Below, one piece after another: positions 41,015-49,112 of a stretch of DNA of 50,992 nt. Where the stretch lies: NCBI RefSeq assembly GCF_025655475.1, contig NZ_JAHTIK010000001.1:7016530-7067521 (forward strand). The letters are read 5' to 3'. Both the position numbers and the translations under genes were made by a program. Origin of the DNA: Kitasatospora sp. DSM 101779 (GTDB lineage Bacteria > Actinomycetota > Actinomycetes > Streptomycetales > Streptomycetaceae). Every line of letters begins with the position of its first letter. Within the stretch, counting starts at the first letter, position 1. A model generated the notes under the pieces. It did not search any database and was not told where the DNA came from. It saw only the letters and a program-made list of their open reading frames with translations.

Positions 41015-42211
41015 ATGAGCGACCTCCACGAGTCGGCCGCCCTGTCCGCCCGGCGGCTGCGCACCCGCACCGCCCTGCTCGCCGTGCTCGCCGAGTACGG
41101 CGCGCTCAGCCGCGCCGACCTGGGGCGGCTCACCGGCCTCTCACGGTCCGCGGTCAGCAGTGCGGTCGCGGACCTGCGCGCCGAGGGCGCCGTCACCGAG
41201 CAGCCCGCCCCCACCGGCCCCGTCACCGGCCGTGGCCGCCCGGCCGCCGTGGTCACGCTCAGCCGCGACACCGGACTCGTCCTCGGCCTCGACCTGGGGC
41301 ACGCCCACATCACCGCCGCGGTCGGCACCGGCGAGGGCACCGTGCTCGGCGAGGCCACCGCCCTGCTCGACATCGACGACCATCCGCAGCGCGCCCTGGA
41401 CACCGCCGCCGACCTCGCCGTCGAGGCGATGCGGCAGGCCGGCTGCCGGCCGGACGCCGTCGGTGCGGCCGCGGCCGGCATCCCTGCCGCCATGGACCTG
41501 CGTACCCGGGCCGTCCGGGCGCCCACCATCCTCGCCAAGTGGATCGGCCTCGACCCGGCCGCCGAACTCGCCCGCCGGCTCCGCCTGCCCGTCGCGGTGG
41601 CGAACGACGCCGAGATGGGCGCCCGCGGCGAGCGCGCCCTCGGCGCCGGCCGCGGCCTCAACGACCTCATCTACGTCAAGGCCTCGCACGGCGTCGGCAG
41701 CGGCCTCGTGCTCGGCGGCCAGTTCTACCGCGGCGCCACCGGCCTCGCCGGCGAGATCGGCCACATCCAGCTGCCCGGCGCCACCAACTGGTGCCGCTGT
41801 GGCAACCGCGGCTGCCTGGAGACGGTCGTCTCCGTCGCGGAGGTCCGGCGCCGGCTCACCCACGTCCTGGCCAGCGCCGACCGCGGCAACGTGCCCGCGG
41901 AGATCCCGCCGCTCGCCGAACTCGGCGGCCGCCCGGCCGCGGCCCGGGTGATCACCGACGCCGGCCGGACCCTCGGCCGTGTGCTGGCCGACCTGGTCAA
42001 CTGCCTCAACCCCGCCGCGATCATCATCGGCGGGGAGCTCGGCCAGGCCGGCACGCCCCTGGTGACCGGCGTCCGCGAGTCCATCGACCGCTACGCCCAG
42101 CCCGCGGTCGCCGACGCCGTCGAGATCACCGCCGGCACCCTCGGCGTCCGCGCCGAGCTCCACGGCGCCCTGGTCACCGCCGCCGAGGCCCGCCGTACCG
42201 TCACCGCCTGA
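41015..42211 (+). CDS. ROK-family transcriptional repressor
   Basis: A 398-aa ROK protein with an N-terminal winged helix (YGALSRADLGRLTGLSRSAV, residues about 28-48) followed by the sugar-kinase-like domain. GLDLGHAHITAAVG is the phosphate loop region, GEIGHIQL holds the conserved His, and CRCGNRGCLE (Cys260, 262, 267) is the ROK zinc motif. It likely represses sugar or secondary metabolic genes and responds to a sugar. ATG 41015 is used; ATG 41011 is in another frame. No sugar operon is adjacent, so its targets are distant or limited to its own promoter. Confidence 0.9.
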   Translation: MSDLHESAALSARRLRTRTALLAVLAEYGALSRADLGRLTGLSRSAVSSAVADLRAEGAVTEQPAPTGPVTGRGRPAAVVTLSRDTGLVLGLDLGHAHITAAVGTGEGTVLGEATALLDIDDHPQRALDTAADLAVEAMRQAGCRPDAVGAAAAGIPAAMDLRTRAVRAPTILAKWIGLDPAAELARRLRLPVAVANDAEMGARGERALGAGRGLNDLIYVKASHGVGSGLVLGGQFYRGATGLAGEIGHIQLPGATNWCRCGNRGCLETVVSVAEVRRRLTHVLASADRGNVPAEIPPLAELGGRPAAARVITDAGRTLGRVLADLVNCLNPAAIIIGGELGQAGTPLVTGVRESIDRYAQPAVADAVEITAGTLGVRAELHGALVTAAEARRTVTA

Positions 42212-42465
42212 CCCGGGACGGCCGCCGGCCCCGGGCGCGGCACTCCCTATGCGGCACTCCGGATGCGGTGCACCGCGGTGTGGCCGGTGGCCCGCGCGAC
42301 GCTGTCCGGGTGCTGTCGCCGGACTGCGGCTGGGACAGGAATGCCCGTCCACGCAAAGGCTGTGAGGGCGGTCCGAGGGCGCCGGGTGCACCGACCGCGG
42401 AGGCGGGCGACAGGGGGCCGGGCCGGCCGGCCCGCGTGCGCGGCGGCCCCGCCCGGGCACCTGGT

Positions 42466-42499
42466 GCAGGGGGCGCCGGCTCTCCTCGGCGCCCCCTGC
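42466..42499. terminator. Bidirectional hairpin between convergent ROK and DUF4360 genes
   Basis: GCAGGGGGCGCCG (42466-42478) and CGGCGCCCCCTGC (42487-42499) form a perfect 13-bp stem with an 8-nt loop. It lies in the 378-bp gap (42212-42589) between convergent genes; apart from it I see no gene or repeat in that gap. Confidence 0.82.
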
Positions 42500-42589
42500 T
42501 GTGACGTGCTGCTGGTGCGTGGGCCCGCTCGGCCCCGATGGTGGCCGGGGGGGGCGGGACCGAGCGGGAGTCGGGACGGTGCGGCAGGG

Positions 42590-43249
42590 TCAGGGGCAGG
42601 TCTTCCAGGCCAGGTGGTAGACGGTGTTGATGTCGCCGTCGGTGGAGTCCATCGTCATGAAGCTGGTGGTCTTGTTGGTGTCGGAGGTCCCGGCGTTGAG
42701 CCGCAGCTCGGTGTTGATGTTGAAGTTGCGCTGCTCGCCGCAGGGCGCGAAGACCAGGGCGGCCACGTCCACCGAGTCGGTGGCCTGCCAGCTGTCGTCC
42801 AGCGGGCCCTTGAACTGGTGGTTGCTGGAGGTGGTCTGCGGCGAACCCTGGAAGTAGTAGTTGGCCTTCTGCGTGCCGACGGCGCCGCGCTCCAGGTGGG
42901 CGAAGCCGCGGTAGTCGGCGGAGGCGATGGCGTAGGTGAAGCCCTGTGGGACGTGCACGTTCAGGTTCAGCTGGCAGTTCTTGCGGAAGTCGGTCGGCTT
43001 GGAGCCGACGCCCACCTGTGCCAGGTACTGGCTGTAGGTCACGGTGAAGGCAGTGTTGTCGGGGGAGACCGCGACCGCGGCCGTACCGGCCGGACACCCG
43101 GAGCCGTTGACGGTGGCCACATTGATCACGATCTTGTCCGGCGGCGGAGGGGTGGTCCACGGACCGGTGGGCGCCGCGGCCGAGGCCGCGGGCGCGGCGA
43201 CCAGCGAGGCGGCGGTGGCGCCGACGGCGACGAGCATGCGAACGATCAA
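42590..43249 (-). CDS. Secreted DUF4360-family protein
   Basis: A 219-aa secreted protein of the DUF4360 family, common in Streptomycetaceae. TTG 43249, seven bases after GGAAGGA, is the best start; ATG 43237 four codons in is the alternative. A signal peptide (LVAVGATAASLVAAPAASA) is followed by the family pattern: IVINVATVNGSGCPAGT, DNTAFTVTYSQYLAQVG, FRKNCQLNLNVHVPQGF and FAPCGEQRNFNINTEL. Two to three Cys pairs suggest disulfides outside the cell. The molecular role of the family is not known. Confidence 0.92.
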   Translation of the reverse strand: MIVRMLVAVGATAASLVAAPAASAAAPTGPWTTPPPPDKIVINVATVNGSGCPAGTAAVAVSPDNTAFTVTYSQYLAQVGVGSKPTDFRKNCQLNLNVHVPQGFTYAIASADYRGFAHLERGAVGTQKANYYFQGSPQTTSSNHQFKGPLDDSWQATDSVDVAALVFAPCGEQRNFNINTELRLNAGTSDTNKTTSFMTMDSTDGDINTVYHLAWKTCP

Positions 43250-43354
43250 GGCGTTTCCTTCCGATCGTGCACGGCCGCCGGGCGGGACTCCGCCCCGGCG
43301 GTCTGTCGCGTACATGTCATCACGACCACCGGTCCCGCGTACAGAGGGGCGACG

Positions 43355-43384
43355 ACGCTCCGTCAGGAATCCCTGACGGAGCGT
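43355..43384. promoter_or_regulatory. Perfect 13-bp-arm inverted repeat ahead of ABC importer operon
   Basis: ACGCTCCGTCAGG (43355-43367) and CCTGACGGAGCGT (43372-43384) are exact inverted copies with a 4-bp centre. The site lies in the divergent gap between the DUF4360 gene (start 43249) and the binding-protein gene (start 43527), so it is not a gene-end terminator. It may be an operator or a 5'-leader hairpin. GCGTACA occurs twice nearby as well. Confidence 0.6.
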
Positions 43385-43526
43385 GGACGAACGGCGGGAC
43401 GCTCCCCACCGGTCGGGCCCGCGCCGAAATCCCCTCCCCGGCCGGAACCGCGGGCCGGATCCGTCCGACTACCTGCACCGGGCCGGCAGCCGCCGCCCCA
43501 GCACCACGGACCACCCGGAGACACCC

Positions 43527-44603
43527 ATGCGCGCTCGCGCCCTGTGCGGCCTGGCCGCCGCCCTCGCCCTGCTCACCTCGGCCTGCGCGAGCAGCGGCGG
43601 CACCCCGGCCACGGACGCGGGCTCCGCCCCACCGGCCGCCGCCGGCGGATTCCCCGTCCGGGTCGCCGACTGCGCCGGCGCGGAGACCGTCTTCGACACG
43701 GCGCCCCGGAAGATCGTCACCAGCAACGCAGCCGCCCTCGAAATGCTGCTCCAGCTCGGCGCCGGAGACCGGGTGATCGGCACCGGATTCCCGCCGGGCA
43801 CCGGCACGATGCCCGCCGATCTCGCGGAGCGCGCCGCAGCCGTCCCCGTCCTCGGACGCGCCGTCATCGCCAAGGAGAAGCTGCTCGGCTCCGGCGCCGA
43901 CCTGTACGTCGACACCTTCGCCTCGATGGGCGCCATGGGCGGAGCGATGGGCGCCGCCCCCACCGGGCAGGAGTTCGCCGCGGCCGGCATCAAGCACGTC
44001 CAACTGCACTCCACCGCCTGCGCCGACCGGCTCCCCGGCCCGCAGCAGGACCTCTCCGAGGTGACGGCCGACATCCGGCGGCTCGGTGCGATCACCGGCA
44101 CCACGGCCCGCGCCGAGGAACTGGTGGCCCGGATGGAGCGCACCGTCGGCGCCGTCCGCACCGCGGTCGCCGCCGTCCCCGCCGACCGCCGCCCCTCCTA
44201 CTTCTTCTTCGACGCCGATGCCGGCACCAAGCAGCCGATGGCCGCCTGCGGCCGCCAGGTCGCCAACGCGGTGATCACCCTCGCCGGCGCCCGCAACGTC
44301 TTCGCCGACTGCAAGGGCACCTTCAAACCCGTCTCCTGGGAGGACGTCGTCGCCGCCGACCCCGACTGGATCCAGCTCGGCGTGCGCAACCGCGGCAGCG
44401 AGGCGGAGACCCGCAAGGCCTACGAACAGGCCGAGGCCTTCCTCCGCGACTTCCCCGCGACCAGGGAGCTGAAGGCCGTCCGCGAGGGCCACTTCGTCCG
44501 GATCGGCTCCGAGGTGACCACCATCGCGGGCGTCCGCAACGCCGACACCGTCCTCGCCGTCGCCCGCGCCGTGCACCCCGGCCTCACCGTGGACGGCCGG
44601 TAG
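43527..44603 (+). CDS. ABC transporter substrate-binding lipoprotein (BtuF/FepB type)
   Basis: A 358-aa periplasmic-binding-protein family 2 protein for iron-siderophore, cobalamin or F420-0-type ligands. Signal and lipobox are MRARALCGLAAALALLTSAC with lipidated Cys20. TAPRKIVTSNAAALEMLLQLG and VSWEDVVAADPDWIQLG are the usual helical-backbone segments. A Met/Gly-rich loop (FASMGAMGGAMGAA) and several Cys (CAGAE, ACADR, MAACGR, ADCKG) are unusual for the family and could bear on ligand choice. It starts at ATG 43527 and is the first gene of a three-gene importer operon. Confidence 0.88.
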   Translation: MRARALCGLAAALALLTSACASSGGTPATDAGSAPPAAAGGFPVRVADCAGAETVFDTAPRKIVTSNAAALEMLLQLGAGDRVIGTGFPPGTGTMPADLAERAAAVPVLGRAVIAKEKLLGSGADLYVDTFASMGAMGGAMGAAPTGQEFAAAGIKHVQLHSTACADRLPGPQQDLSEVTADIRRLGAITGTTARAEELVARMERTVGAVRTAVAAVPADRRPSYFFFDADAGTKQPMAACGRQVANAVITLAGARNVFADCKGTFKPVSWEDVVAADPDWIQLGVRNRGSEAETRKAYEQAEAFLRDFPATRELKAVREGHFVRIGSEVTTIAGVRNADTVLAVARAVHPGLTVDGR

Positions 44604-45674
44604 ATGGCCGCCACCGGAGCACCGGACGCGGCCCCGGCCGTGCACCGGTCCGCCACCCTGCGCACCGGTACGACGGCCGGCGTCCTCGTCCTCGCCCTGG
44701 CGCTCGCGCTGACCCTCGCCGTCTCGCTCGGCGCGGTGGACGTCCCGCCGGGCGAGGTGTGGAGCGTCGTCACCCGCCACCTCACCGGCCGCCCGCCGGA
44801 GCCCGGCACCCGCGACCTGATCGTCTGGCAACTGCGCGCGCCGCGCGCCCTGCTGGCGGCCGTCGTCGGCGCCGGACTCGGCCTCGTGGGCACCGCCGTC
44901 CAGGCCCTCGTCCGGAACCCGCTCGCCGACCCCTACCTGCTCGGCATCTCCTCCGGTGCCACGCTCGGCGCCGTCGCCGTCACCGTGCTCGGCACCGCGG
45001 CCGGGGGCGGCCTCGGACTCGGCCTCTCCGGCGCGGCCTTCGCCGGCGCGCTCACCGCCTTCGCCCTGGTCTGGACGATCGCCCGGCGCGGCGGAGGATT
45101 CGCCCCACTGCGGCTGGTGCTCGCCGGGATCGGCATCGGCCAGTTCCTCGCCGGGTTCACCAGCTTCCTCGTCCTGCAGGCCGGCGACGAGCAGCGCACC
45201 CGCGGCGTGCTGTTCTGGCTGATGGGCAGCCTCGGCGGCACCACCTGGAGCCAACTCGCGCTGCCCGCAGCGGCGGTGCTGCTCGGCGCCGTCCACCTGC
45301 AGGCCCGCGCCCGGGCGCTGAACGCGCTGGCGGTCGGCGACGAGACCGCCACCGGCCTCGGGGTCGACGTCGCCCGGCTGCGCCGCGAACTGTTCACCGT
45401 CACCAGCCTGCTGACCGGCGTGATGGTCGCCGTGTCGGGGGCGATCGGGTTCGTCGGCCTGCTCGTGCCGCACGTCTGCCGGCTGCTCGTCGGCGGCGAC
45501 CACCGGCGGCTGCTGCCGCTCGCCGCGCTCACCGGCGCCGTGCTGCTCACCGCGGTCGACACCCTCGCCCGGACGGCCCTCGCCACCCAGGAGGTCCCGA
45601 TCGGCGTGGTCACCGCGCTGCTCGGCGCGCCCGTCCTGCTGTACCTGCTCGACCGACGACCGGAGCACCGATGA
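44604..45674 (+). CDS. FecCD-family ABC transporter permease
   Basis: A 356-aa integral membrane permease of the BtuC/FecCD family with roughly ten membrane helices. Family marks are WQLRAPRALLAAVVGAGLGL, VQALVRNPLADPYLLGISSGA (read as two parts) and the cytoplasmic coupling segment TGLGVDVARLRR, followed by GAIGFVGLLVPHVCRLLVG. It begins directly after the binding-protein stop, with no gap. A single permease gene implies a homodimeric channel. Confidence 0.93.
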   Translation: MAATGAPDAAPAVHRSATLRTGTTAGVLVLALALALTLAVSLGAVDVPPGEVWSVVTRHLTGRPPEPGTRDLIVWQLRAPRALLAAVVGAGLGLVGTAVQALVRNPLADPYLLGISSGATLGAVAVTVLGTAAGGGLGLGLSGAAFAGALTAFALVWTIARRGGGFAPLRLVLAGIGIGQFLAGFTSFLVLQAGDEQRTRGVLFWLMGSLGGTTWSQLALPAAAVLLGAVHLQARARALNALAVGDETATGLGVDVARLRRELFTVTSLLTGVMVAVSGAIGFVGLLVPHVCRLLVGGDHRRLLPLAALTGAVLLTAVDTLARTALATQEVPIGVVTALLGAPVLLYLLDRRPEHR

Positions 45675-46450
45675 GGATCGACATCGAGGACCTGACCGTC
45701 CGGCTGGCCGGCCGGGAGGTGCTCACCGGTGCCCGGCTGGTCGCCGCCGAGGGGGAGACCGTCGGCCTGGTCGGCCCCAACGGCAGCGGCAAGTCCACCC
45801 TGCTGCGCACGGTCTACCGCCACCTGCGGCCGCACGCGGGCCGGGTGCTGCTGGCCGGCCGTGACCTGCGCTCGCTCGGCGCCTCCGAGGCCGCCCGGCA
45901 GGTCGCCGCGCTGCCGCAGGAGCGCGGCGCGGAGGCCGACTTCACCGTCCGCGAGATGGTCGCGCTGGGCCGCACCCCCTACCAGCGGGCCTTCGCCGGC
46001 GAGTCCGCGGCCGACCGCGAGCTGGTGGCCGCGGCGATCGCCGAGGTCGGCCTGCAGGGCCAGGAACACCGCGGCTTCGCCTCGCTCTCCGGCGGCGAAC
46101 GCCAACGGGCACTGCTGGCACGGGCCTTCGCCCAGCAACCGGAGGTCCTCGTGCTGGACGAGCCCACCAACCACCTCGACGTGCAGCACCAGATCGACTT
46201 GCTGGCCCTGCTCAGGGCCCGCCGCCGCACCACCTTGATCTCGCTGCACGACCTCAACGCCGCGGCCTCGCTCTGCGACCGCCTGCACGTGCTGCACCAC
46301 GGCGCCGTGGTCGCCTCCGGCCCGCCGCGCGAGGTGCTCACCACCGAGCTGCTCGCCGAAGTCTTCGGCGTCCGCGCCGCGGTGGTCGAACACCCGCTCA
46401 CCGGCGACCCGTTGATCGCCTTCGACCACCGGGGCCGGACCGGCCGCTGA
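45671..46450 (+). CDS. ABC transporter ATPase (FepC/BtuD type)
   Basis: A 259-aa ATPase. Walker A is GPNGSGKS (35-42), the signature is LSGGERQRALLARAF, Walker B is VLVLDEPTNHLD and the switch His is in LISLHDLNAA, all intact. It energises import by the FecCD-type permease. ATG 45671 overlaps the permease stop (ATGA). LDEPTNHLDVQHQIDLL is the usual form for iron-chelate importers. The adjacent genes contain no siderophore biosynthesis. Confidence 0.94.
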   Translation: MRIDIEDLTVRLAGREVLTGARLVAAEGETVGLVGPNGSGKSTLLRTVYRHLRPHAGRVLLAGRDLRSLGASEAARQVAALPQERGAEADFTVREMVALGRTPYQRAFAGESAADRELVAAAIAEVGLQGQEHRGFASLSGGERQRALLARAFAQQPEVLVLDEPTNHLDVQHQIDLLALLRARRRTTLISLHDLNAAASLCDRLHVLHHGAVVASGPPREVLTTELLAEVFGVRAAVVEHPLTGDPLIAFDHRGRTGR

Positions 46451-46469
46451 ACGGCCCGAGGTCAGTGCG

Positions 46470-47048
46470 TCAGTTGTCGAACCAGACCACCAGCCTGACG
46501 TTCGCCGCGCCGTGGACCCCGGCGAGGGCACCCATGACCTGCCACACCGGGGCCCACGGGCCGTCCGCGGGCACGGCGTCGCGGCGCACCATGCGGACGG
46601 TGCGCAGCAGCTTCCCGTCCTGGATCCAGGCGGCGCCCTCCGGCCGGCCCCCGGCGTCGCGGAAGGACTTGCCGGTCAGCACCCAGCCGCGGGTCGGCAC
46701 CAGGGAGTACTCCTCGACCCGCGCGTCCACGGCCTCGGCCGGCTCGTCCCAGTCCACTGCCGCAAGCTCCGCCCAGGAGATCCAGGACGCGCCGTGGGCG
46801 TCCCGGCCCCGGGCCTCGTACTCCCGCCGGACCTCGGCCGTCACGTCCTCGGGCAGGCCCCGCCCGTCGGCGAGCGGGCGGAACCCGGCGTGGTTGCGCA
46901 CGCCGAACAGGCAGCCGAAGGCGTCGTAGCACCGGCCGCCGTACAGCAGATCGAGGCCCACCGCCGGCCACCAGCGGATGTCGTCGTCCTCGTCGAGCAC
47001 TCCGTGGGTGGCCCGGCACTCCACGAAGCCGTGGATGTCGGCTCCCAT
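46470..47048 (-). CDS. Conserved hypothetical protein, MGxDIH family
   Basis: A 192-aa cytoplasmic protein. It begins MGADIHGFVECRA, like a group of proteins known from phages and bacteria that start MGxDIHxxVE and have no assigned function. Other features are WWPAVGLDLLYGGRCYDAF, FGVRNHAGFRPLADGRGLP and a C-terminal VRLVVWFDN. Asp4 and His6 with later acidic residues could bind metal, but that is speculation. ATG 47048 follows GGAGA. It converges closely on the ABC importer operon and is divergent from the next gene. Confidence 0.78.
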   Translation of the reverse strand: MGADIHGFVECRATHGVLDEDDDIRWWPAVGLDLLYGGRCYDAFGCLFGVRNHAGFRPLADGRGLPEDVTAEVRREYEARGRDAHGASWISWAELAAVDWDEPAEAVDARVEEYSLVPTRGWVLTGKSFRDAGGRPEGAAWIQDGKLLRTVRMVRRDAVPADGPWAPVWQVMGALAGVHGAANVRLVVWFDN

Positions 47049-47225
47049 GCGGGTGGATTCTCCGGGCCGGACGATCGCGCCGCCAGGCGTTTTCCCTCGG
47101 CGCGGCCCTCCTTGCGGCCCGCTGCGGTGTTCGGCGGACGCACACCGGAACGGGAGCGGGCCCGGTGGGACGTCGGCTGCGGCCCGGACCGTGACCCGCC
47201 CGGGCGCCCGACGGTTGGACCCGGT

Positions 47226-48077
47226 ATGACGATCTCTCCACTGCCCTGGCTGCCGCTGCCGGCCACCTTCGACCAGGTCGCCCGGGTGGTGGGACGGGGC
47301 TTCGAGCAGGGTGCGCGGGCGACCGCCGGCGAGGAACTCGCCGCGATGCACCGTGCCGCCGCGGCCGGTGCACGGGCCGCCGCCTGGGTTCGCCGCCTCG
47401 CCGGTCGGCAGGCCGCCGCCGCCCACGGCCGGGCCCTGGAAGGGACCGCCCGGGTGATCGCACGGGCCAGCAGCCAGGACGTCGTCGGCGGCGCCGGCCG
47501 GCTGGACGAACAGGAGTACCGCAGCCTCACCGCAGCCGTGGTCCTCGGCGCGGCGGGTACGGCCGCCCCGCCCGACCTGCACCCGGGGGAGCGGACCGCC
47601 CTGCTCGCGGCCTGCGCCCTGACGGCCGCGATGCCGTCCACCGCGGCCGACCGCCGGGCCGAGGAACTCCCCCTGCTGGCCGACGAACTGACCGAGACCG
47701 TCGCCTCGGGCGAACGCGCTGGGGCCGCCCGGGCCGCCCGGCAGAAGGCCGTGGACGGCGCCCGGCTCGCCCTCGGCATCGACGACTCCGCGGACCCCCG
47801 GGCCCGGCACGCCCACCGGGGCGTCACCGAACGGGCCTTCTACGTCTTCGAACTGGTCCTCGCCCACCAGGGCAGCCAGGACGAGGACGCCCGCCGTCAG
47901 GCGCTCACCACCGCACTCGGGCCCGCCGGACGCGGCGCCGCCGCGGCGGCCCTGCTGCGCGTCGCGGACGACCCCGCCCTCGGCCTCGACGACGACCGGC
48001 GCCACCACCTGGCCCGCCTCGCCGCCGACCTCGACCCCCGCACCACCCGGGACCTGACCGGCCGGCCCCGTATCTGA
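47226..48077 (+). CDS. Hypothetical Ala/Arg-rich helical protein
   Basis: A 283-aa protein with no recognised family. It starts at ATG 47226 with no clear ribosome site, so the mRNA may be leaderless. After a short hydrophobic N-terminus (SPLPWLPLPATFDQVARVV) it is almost wholly alpha-helical and Ala/Arg-rich; LVLAHQGSQDEDARRQALTTAL looks like an amphipathic helix. A Trp-containing segment (AAAWVRRLAGRQ) suggests helical packing. No signal peptide or membrane helix is evident. It converges on the isocyanide synthase gene, 11 bp away. Confidence 0.68.
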   Translation: MTISPLPWLPLPATFDQVARVVGRGFEQGARATAGEELAAMHRAAAAGARAAAWVRRLAGRQAAAAHGRALEGTARVIARASSQDVVGGAGRLDEQEYRSLTAAVVLGAAGTAAPPDLHPGERTALLAACALTAAMPSTAADRRAEELPLLADELTETVASGERAGAARAARQKAVDGARLALGIDDSADPRARHAHRGVTERAFYVFELVLAHQGSQDEDARRQALTTALGPAGRGAAAAALLRVADDPALGLDDDRRHHLARLAADLDPRTTRDLTGRPRI

Positions 48078-48088
48078 GCGGCCGGCCC

Positions 48089-49051
48089 TCAGCCGCGGGC
48101 CTCGACGTGGCTCGGCCGGCCGTCGCGCAGCACCGTGCGGCCGAGCCGTTCGGCCTCGACGCGGTGCATCAACTCCGTTCTGCCGTCGGGGTGGTGCACC
48201 AGGCAGGAGTGCCACGGCGTGGTCCACGGGTCGGCGCTGTCGAGCAGCCGCAGGCCGAACTTCTCGGCGCCGGCCCGCTGCGGGTGGATGGAGAGCCGGA
48301 CGGCCCGCGGGTGGTGCTCCTCGATCAGGGCGCCCCAGGCGCGGCTGCGCCGGACGACCTCGTACGCGCGGCGCCGGCACTCCCGCTGGAGTGCGGACCG
48401 GGTGCCGGTGAAGCCGACCGTGTCGTCGAGCAGGAAGCGGGTGATGCCGCGGTACAGCGCGAGCGCGTCCGGGTCGCTGCGGACCTCGGCCCGCAGCTCC
48501 TCCAGCGTCGGGGCGTAGCGGGCGTCGACCAGGGCGCGTTTGGCGTCGTACGGCAGGTCGCCGAGGACGTCGCGCAGGTCGAAGAGGGAGAGCCGCCGCA
48601 GGCCCCCGCGCCGTACGGTGGCGGCGAGTTCGTCGGCGTACTCGTCGATGTGCGTGTCCGGCACCCCGACGAGGTCGCCGAAGACGTGGCCGTCCGAGCA
48701 GATCACCAGGCGGGCGCCCGGCGGGTGGACACGGGCGACCTGTGCGCAGAGCCCGTCCAGGAAGGCGAGGGAGAGCCGCTCGCCCTCGTCCGGCAGGTGT
48801 CCGAGCACCTTCGCCGGGCTGGGCGACTTGCAGGGGAAGCCCGGCAGGGTGAGGACGACCGGCTCCCCGGCGGCCACGAAGTCGGCGATCCGCCGGAGTT
48901 GGGCCGGGAAGGCGGTGGCGGGCAGGTCGCGGGCGCCGCCGGAGGAGCGCCGGTGGGGGAGCAGCAGCTCCAGGACGGCGCTGCTGGTGCGTTCGACCGT
49001 GGTCGGGGTCGGGGTGCGGGGCGGCGCGGTGAGGGTGCCGGCGGGCGGCAT
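48089..49051 (-). CDS. Isocyanide synthase (PvcA/IsnA/DIT1 family)
   Basis: A 320-aa enzyme of the PvcA/DIT1 family, which converts the amine of an aromatic amino acid (Tyr or Trp) to an isocyanide, taking the carbon from ribulose 5-phosphate. Family blocks are LPGFPCKSPSPAKVLG, LPDEGERLSLAFLDGLC, VICSDGHVFGDLVGVPD and SIHPQRAGAEKFGLRLL. Length matches the bacterial enzymes. ATG 49051 follows GGAG. It lies last in a - strand set after an MFS exporter and a P450, so its product is probably oxidised or dimerised by the P450. Tyr against Trp cannot be settled by eye. Confidence 0.92.
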   Translation of the reverse strand: MPPAGTLTAPPRTPTPTTVERTSSAVLELLLPHRRSSGGARDLPATAFPAQLRRIADFVAAGEPVVLTLPGFPCKSPSPAKVLGHLPDEGERLSLAFLDGLCAQVARVHPPGARLVICSDGHVFGDLVGVPDTHIDEYADELAATVRRGGLRRLSLFDLRDVLGDLPYDAKRALVDARYAPTLEELRAEVRSDPDALALYRGITRFLLDDTVGFTGTRSALQRECRRRAYEVVRRSRAWGALIEEHHPRAVRLSIHPQRAGAEKFGLRLLDSADPWTTPWHSCLVHHPDGRTELMHRVEAERLGRTVLRDGRPSHVEARG

Positions 49052-49112
49052 GCGGGACTCCGGAGGTGTGGTGGGTGCTGGCGGTGGTCAGGTGGTGGTC
49101 GTGGGGCCGCGC

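Noticed and set aside
40841..41029. A longer version of the 87-aa protein starting near 41029
   Set aside because: It would translate through the AT-rich promoter region of the ROK gene; ATG 40840 has a good ribosome site.
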